NCBI GenBank assembly: GCA_903847485.1
Contig: CAINDV010000502.1
Location: forward strand, 1-36,380
Length of the DNA stretch: 36,380 nucleotides
Source: an uncultured Verrucomicrobiota bacterium
Lineage (GTDB): Bacteria > Verrucomicrobiota > Verrucomicrobiia > Limisphaerales > JAJXZI01
Direction of reading: 5' to 3'
Both the position numbers and the translations under genes were made by a program. The notes under the pieces were generated by a model. The model ran no database searches, was not told where the DNA came from, and saw nothing but the letters and a program-made list of their open reading frames with translations. Below, one piece after another: positions 27,201 to 33,921 of this stretch; the first letter of the stretch is position 1, and every line of letters starts with the position of its first letter.

Positions 27201-27446
27201 AACGTCGCCGCGGTCAAGACCGTCGCGGAGTTGCCGCTTATCGTCCTGAGCCAGATCGGCAACACCTTGGTTCTCGCCTGGCCGGCGGACGCCGCCGGTT
27301 ACTCGCTCAAATCGGCCACTAATCTCGTTCCGCCCGTGGTCTGGTCGCCGGTGCCGGCTGTGCCCGTCGTCTCGGGCGGAGTGAAAACCGTCACCGTCCC
27401 GATCACCTCCGGCAACCAATACTTCCGACTCCAATCAACGCCGTAA
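18210..27446 (+). CDS. Giant (3078 aa) secreted protein: PPC-like N-domain, about 11 Calx-beta-like domains, two delta-60 repeat blocks, P-domain-like module, two DUF11-like repeats, C-terminal beta domain
   Basis: Signal-like N-terminus ...[20 protein letters not shown]; repeats of type [13 protein letters not shown]....[13 protein letters not shown]...RIARLN (delta-60) and [30 protein letters not shown]...FPV..D (Calx-beta); [13 protein letters not shown]...[13 protein letters not shown] (P-like); [47 protein letters not shown] (DUF11). Confidence 0.92.
   Translation: [3078 protein letters not shown]
19656..20810 (+). repeat. Delta-60 repeat block 1 (approximate bounds)
   Basis: Successive units LDTSFNPG...[11 protein letters not shown].F......RIARLN. 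Confidence 0.85.
22490..23590 (+). repeat. Delta-60 repeat block 2 (approximate bounds)
   Basis: Successive units [25 protein letters not shown]..., [48 protein letters not shown]. Confidence 0.85.
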
Positions 27447-27456
27447 GTAAGAATCA

Positions 27457-27604
27457 AAGCCACCGATGGACACCGATGGACACCGATTGCTGAGCGGGCA
27501 GTTAGTTGCTAATCTCCGAGATGGCTTCCCAGTTGGCTCCGCCGCTCAGTTGGCCTGTCTCCGTCCCTATCTGTGTTCATCTGAGTCCCTCCGTGGTTTC
27601 CCTT
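27457..27604. repeat. Bipartite inverted repeat (type G) built of gatggacaccgat-like units
   Basis: gccaccgatggacaccgatggacaccgatt (+) and, on the other strand, accacggagggactcagatgaacacagatagg. Confidence 0.65.
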
Positions 27605-27617
27605 ATTGCCCAACATC

Positions 27618-30600
27618 ATGAAGAAAGCATGCCTTTTCCCCCGGAACGCCGCCGCACTCGCGACGGCTTTGCTACTAAGCTTGGCCGCCCTGACTCCGTC
27701 CTCCGCGAACGCGGCCCCCGCCAGCGTTTTGCCGGAGAGTCTGACCTTGGAGGATCAGGGGCAGCCGATCCGCTGCGACATCGCCAAGGACGAATTTTAT
27801 GTCCTTAGTGCGGACAAGACTTACTCCCTCCGCAAAATTGTGCCGCAGCCTACGGCCGAGGCCTTGCGGAGTTATGTCGAAGCGCAGTCCCTTGCCGCCG
27901 GGGAGCAAGCCGGGGTGGTGCTCTATCTCCAAGGTGTTCCTAAGAGCACTTACAGCCGCCGCTATCTAACCCGCCAAGTCTTGGCGCGGGTGGAACCTGG
28001 CGCAGACATGAACGCTCTGGCCACTGCCACCGGGGCTGCGAGCGTGCGAAGCGCCTCGGCGTCCGGCTATTTCCTCTTCTCCAGCCCGGAGCCCGCCGGG
28101 GCGCTGGCACTGGCGGAGGCGCTGCGTCAGCAATCAGGGGTGGTGTCTGCCCAACCCCAACTCGCGCACCAACTCCAGCCGCGGTGGGTGCCCGATGATC
28201 CGTTGTTCACCAACCAATGGCACTTGCTCAACACCGGCCAAAATGGCGGCACGCCGGGCTTGGATGTGAACGTGACCAATGTGTGGGACACCTACCGTGG
28301 CAACGGCATCGTCATTTCGGTGGTGGATCAGGGCACCCAGATTGCCCACCCGGACCTGAGCAACAACGTGGTGGCCGGCTTGAGCCAGAACTACAACGGC
28401 GGCAATCCCAATGACCCCAGCCCGTTGCCGGACATTGACACGACCACGGAATTCCATGGCACGGCGGTTTCTGGCGTAGCCGCTGGTCGCGGCAACAACA
28501 CTCTCGGCGTATCGGGTGCCGCGCCCGAGGCTGGGCTGTGCGCCGAGCGTTTGATTGCCGGACCCAGCACCGACGCGCAGGAGGCGGACGCGATGGCGTG
28601 GAAGGACCAGGCCATCCATGTGAAGAACAACAGTTGGGGGCCGGGACCGGCGGGCATGGTGATCGCTGGCCCGGGGCCGCTCACCGAGGCGGCGCTCCTC
28701 TCCACTGTCACCGCCGGTCGTGGCGGGCGCGGCTCCATCATTGTCTTTGCCGCCGGCAATGGGCGCGAGAGTTTTGAGAACGCCAACTTCAACGGGTTCG
28801 CAAATTCCATCTACACCGTGGCCGTGGCTGCTAACGACGACCGGGGCAATCCGACTTATTACACCACCCCCGGCGCCTGCCTTACTGTCTCCGCCCCCTC
28901 GGGCAATTCCCCCATGGGTCGGCAAGACATCACCACCACCGACCTGTCGGGCACCAACGGTTACAACGGCCCCGCTGGCAGTGACTACGCGGACCAGGAT
29001 TACACCAAGACCTTCAGCGGCACCTCCTCCGCCTCGCCCCTCACGGCCGGTGTCATTGCTCTCTTGCTGGAGGCTGCCCCCAACCTCGGCTGGCGCGACG
29101 TGCAGGAAGTTCTGATGCGCTCGGCCACAGTAGTCAACCCCGCCAGCCCGGAATGGGTCGTCAACAGTGCCGGCTTCCACTTCAGTCACGACTTTGGCGC
29201 GGGGATGATCAACGCCGGGGCAGCCATTGCTCTCGGCAGGACCTGGCAGAACTTGGGCATCTGGACCAATGTTTCCCATTCGGCTAACAACTTGGGGTTG
29301 TCCATCCCCGACGCCTCGGCGCTTGGTGTCTCTCACGATTTTGCAGTGAGTGATTCCATTCGCTTGGAGCACGTTGCCCTTACCGTGGATATCACTCATC
29401 CCCGGCGCGGTGACCTCCAAATCGTCCTCACCTCTCCCTCCGGCATGCAGAGCATTCTCGCCACGCCCCGTCTCTATGATCCTTTCGCTAACATCGCCAA
29501 CTGGACCTTTACCACGCTCCGCGACTGGGGTGAAAGCGCCGCCGGCACATGGACCGTCACCGTTAGTGACCGTGTCAACGGCTCGATTGGCACCGTGAAT
29601 TCCCTCAAGCTTACTCTCTATGGCACGCCGGGGGGAGCGCCGCCAATTAGTGGCACCGACCTCGCCCTGCGCCTGTCCGCCAACCCGGATCCCGTGCTGG
29701 TGAGCAGCAACCTCTTTTACACCGTAACCGTGACTAACAAAGGCAATCTTACTGCGGACAATGTGGTCGTCATCCATAAGCTGCCCCCCGAGGTTATCTT
29801 CGTCAGCACCGCCGTCACCAATGGCACCGCCGCCCAGGTGGCCGGCGTCGTGACGTGGACCATTGGTCAGGTCGCTGGCAATGGCACCACCGCCATGAAC
29901 GTCCGGGTGATTCCAGTCGTGCCGGGAACGATCTTTTCCTCGGCGGCCGTCTCCAGTTCCACCCCCGACACCGATCCGTCCAACAACGACTTTGTTAACA
30001 GTGTTCGCGTGCGGCCGCTGACGACGGATTTGACCCTGAGCCTGACCGACAGTCCTGACCCCGTGCTCGTGAGCAGCAATCTTACTTACACCGCGTCCGT
30101 CACCAATCGCGGCCCTTCCCAGGCCACGGGCGTGACTCTGGCCACCACCCTGCCGTCGGGCATGTTGCTGAAAACCGTCACTCCCTCGCAAGGCACTTGG
30201 TCATCCGCGGGTAACATCATTACTTGCAACTTTGGCGGCCTTACCAACGGTCAGCGGGCCACTGTTACCATCACTGTCACCCCGCTGACCTCCGGCAATC
30301 TCGTTGCCTCCGGCCGCGTCACCGGCAACCAGTATGATCCCGTGCCGCAGAACAATGTCGCCGTTACCACCACTGCTGTCAGTCCGGCGGCGGACTTGGC
30401 CCTCAGCCTCGACGTGGTGCCCAACCCGGCCGTCGTGGGCAGCAATTTCACGTACCTGGTGTTAGTCACTAATCGTGGCCCCAGCGCCGGTTCAGCCGTC
30501 GTCGTCAACCAGACTCTGCCTGCGGGCGTGACGTTTGTTTCCGCCACGGCGTCGCAGGGCATCGTGACGCCTGTGAGTGGCAATGTCGTCGCTAATTTGG

Positions 30601-33600
30601 GCACCTTGAACATAGGTTCAGCGGCCACCGTCACGGTGATTGCCAGGAGTGGCGCTGCCGGTCTCTACGCCAGCACCGCCACCGCCTCCGCCACCCAGGC
30701 GGATCAGAATCCAGCGGATAACTCTGCGACCGTCACAATCACCGTCGCCAAACCATTCGTCAGCATCGTCGCCGCCGGCGGCACTCTTACGAGCGAAAGC
30801 TTCTCACCGCCCAACGGCGCGATCGAGCCGAACGAAATCGTCACAGTCCAGTTGCGCCTGCGCAACGCCGGCAATGTCAGTAACACCAATCTCGTAGCCA
30901 CGCTATTGGAAACCAATGGCGTCGCCTACGTCGCCGGTGGAGTTTATACAAACAGCTACGGCGTGCTGCCGGGCGCCGGATTGCCGGCCTCAAGCGCCTT
31001 CACCTTCAAGGCGCTGAATACTAGCAACGGCTTGGTCGTGCCTACGCTCCGCCTCCGTGACGGTGGCAAGGACATCGGCTTCGCGAGCTTCCCCTTCAAC
31101 CTGCCGGTCGTCACGTCCTTCGCCAACCCGGCTGCCATTATCACTCCCGTCCCGGTCCCCAAATCGGGACCGGCCACGCCTTATCCGTCGCTCATCCATG
31201 TCTCTGGCGTTACTGGTGTGGTGGGCAACGTCGCCATCACTCTGTCCAATCTTAGCCACACCTCCCCCAGCGACATCAACGTCCTACTCGTCGGTCCCAA
31301 CGGGCAGAAGGTGCTGCTCATGTCTCATGCTGGCGGCACTTCCGCCGACACCAGCCCCATTGTCAACACCGTTACTCTCGACGCCACCGCTTCGACCATG
31401 CTTCCGGAGGGCAATTACAACAGTGGCTCCTACCGCCCGGCGGCTTATGCGCCGGCGGTGACCTTCCCGTCGCCCGCGCCGACTAATGGCTACGGCACCG
31501 CGTTGTCCGTCTTCAACGGTGCCAACCCCAACGGCACTTGGTCACTGTTTGTGCTGGATGATTCGGCGGGCGATGACGGCCAGATTACCGACGGCTGGAG
31601 TCTCCAGATCAAGACTATCTTCCCGGTCAATCAAATCGCCGATCTTTCGTTGGCGGTGACGGCGGCCCCCGATCCGGTGTGGGCGGGCGACGCGCTGACT
31701 TACCGGTTCACCGTTCAGAACGCCGGGCCAGACCTCAGCGCTAACGCGACCTTCACCAATGTCCTACCCGCCTCGCTCAGGCTCGTTTCGGTCAAGCCTT
31801 CGCAGGGAACGGTACTTACCAACGGCAACACAGTTATCTGCTACCTTGGGGCCATTGCCGCCGGCGGCACCGCCACCATCACCAACATTGTCGTGCCCAG
31901 GCCGCCTGCCGGGCTTGTTACCAATCTCGCCAGCGTGTTCTCCATCACTAACCGCGCCAGTGTGTTCTCCAGCGAAGTGGATCTTAATCCGGCCAACAAC
32001 TACGCGGCTGCGACCATAACCAGCCTCCTGCCGCAAGCCGACTTATTGATGACGCTCGCCGCGCCGACGAACGCCATCGTTACCAGCAACCTGACTTACA
32101 CCCTCACCGTGACCAACCTTGGCCCGCAGCTTGCCCTCGACTCGCTGGCCACCAATACCCTTCCCGCCGGCGTGGCCTTAGTTTCCGCCTTCGGCACTAA
32201 CGCCACTTGCACCAATATCGGACAGCAGGTCATCTGCGACTTTGGCGACTTGGCCCCCGGCGCGGGTGGCGTCGTGGTCATCAAGACCACCGTCACTAGC
32301 TCTGGCAAACTTACCAATACTGTCGTGGCTTGCACCACTTCTGGCGACACTAATGCTCCGAACCAAGCCACCGTGGTGACCACCGCGACGCAGCCGATGC
32401 CTGTCATCGCGCCCGCCGGTTCCACCCTCGTTGGCCAAAGCCACCTCCCGCCTAACGGCGTGATCAATCCGGGCGAGACAGTGACCATGTCGTTCTCCTT
32501 GGTGAACACCGGCCAGGTGCAAACTACCAGTCTTGCCGCCCGGCTCCTGCCCACCGGCGGCGTGACGGCTCCCAGTTCCAACCAGACCTTCGGTGTCCTC
32601 GCTCCCGACGGCCCGGCGACGGCCCGCCAGTTCACCTTCACCGCCAGTTCCACCGCCACCGCCATCCTGGCCACCCTCGCACTCTCCGACGGCAGCAACG
32701 ATCTCGGCACCGCCGCTTTCGTGCTCGACATGCCTGGCATCGCCACCCGCTTCACCAGCGTGGTTCCCGTGGCTATCCCCGACCACGGCGCGGCGCGGCC
32801 TTATCCTTCCTCCATCACGGTGAGTGGTATGATGGGATTAGTCAGTAAGGTTACCGTTACCTTGAGCAATCTAACTCACGGCTTTCCGTCCGACGTCAAC
32901 GTGCTGCTCGTCTCGCCCACGGGTCAGGCCGTGCGGCTTATGTCCGCAGCCGGCTATGGTCATTCGGCCACCAATGTGACTCTCAGCTTCGATGACGTGG
33001 CGGACGCCTCGTTGCCGCAGAGCGCGTCGCTGCAATCGGGCACCTTCAAGCCGACTAACTACGGCAACACACCTTTCCCCTATCCCGCCCCGGCCGGGCC
33101 TTATCCGCCGCAGTTAGTGGAATACAACGGTTTCAATCCCAACGGCGTCTGGAAGCTCTACATCGTGGATGGATCACCCGGCGACGCCGGCAGCCTCGCG
33201 GGTTGGTCCCTGGAGATTTCCACTGTCTCGCCGCTCACGCCGGCGGCTAACCTCGTGGTTACTGGTAACAGCACCCCGGTCACGGCCGATGCGGGGAGTT
33301 TCCTGACTAACACTTTCTTAGTCTTTAACGCCGGCCCGGACACTGCCCCCGGGGTGATGCTCACCAACACTCTCGCGGTCGGCGTAGCCTTGATTTCGGC
33401 AACGCTTTCGCAGGGCACGGTGACCAACAGTGGCGGCCAACTCCTGGGCGATCTCGGGTCGCTGCCCTCCGGAGACTCCGCCATCCTCACGGTGGTGTTA
33501 GTGCCGTCGCCGTCCGCGGCACCGACGTTGACCAGTGCGGCTACGGCCTACGCTGCCGCCACGGATTTGAACTTGGGCAACAACCTCTTCACGCTCTTCA

Positions 33601-33842
33601 CGCCGATAGTGGTGCCCCCGGCTCCGACGTTGAGCGGCAGCTTCGACCCCGCTAGCCAGACCTTCACGCTCACGCTCACCGGCGAGCCGGACATGACTTA
33701 CACCATTCTTGTCTCCAGCGACCTTGTAACTTGGTCGCCGCTTACTACCACCACCACCGGCACCGATGGCAAGCTGCAATTCACGGATGACACCGCCCCC
33801 GGCCAGCCGGTCCGCTTCTATCGTGCTCAGCGCGAGCACTAA
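27618..33842 (+). CDS. S8 family (furin/kexin-like) secreted serine protease with P-domain, six DUF11-like repeats, two extra P-domain-like modules and C-terminal beta domain
   Basis: Signal [32 protein letters not shown]; Asp motif [15 protein letters not shown], His motif [13 protein letters not shown], Ser motif [21 protein letters not shown]; P-domain [38 protein letters not shown]...[9 protein letters not shown]; DUF11-like [28 protein letters not shown]. Confidence 0.93.
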   Translation: [2074 protein letters not shown]

Positions 33843-33865
33843 GCGCCACCGGACACTTTCACCGC

Positions 33866-33905
33866 CGCTCCCGCCGCGTTCCCAGCGGTTGGAGCGGTTT
33901 TTTTT
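33866..33905 (+). terminator. Rho-independent terminator
   Basis: CCGCTCC...GGAGCGG stem (33866-33872/33892-33898) with inner CCGC/GCGG pairing followed by a run of 7 T, right after the protease stop. Confidence 0.85.
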
Positions 33906-33921
33906 CTAACCTTACATCCTG

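Noticed and set aside
28134-30191. 685-aa minus-strand ORF
   Set aside because: Antisense to the S8 catalytic domain with intact catalytic motifs on +; no domain in the reverse frame.
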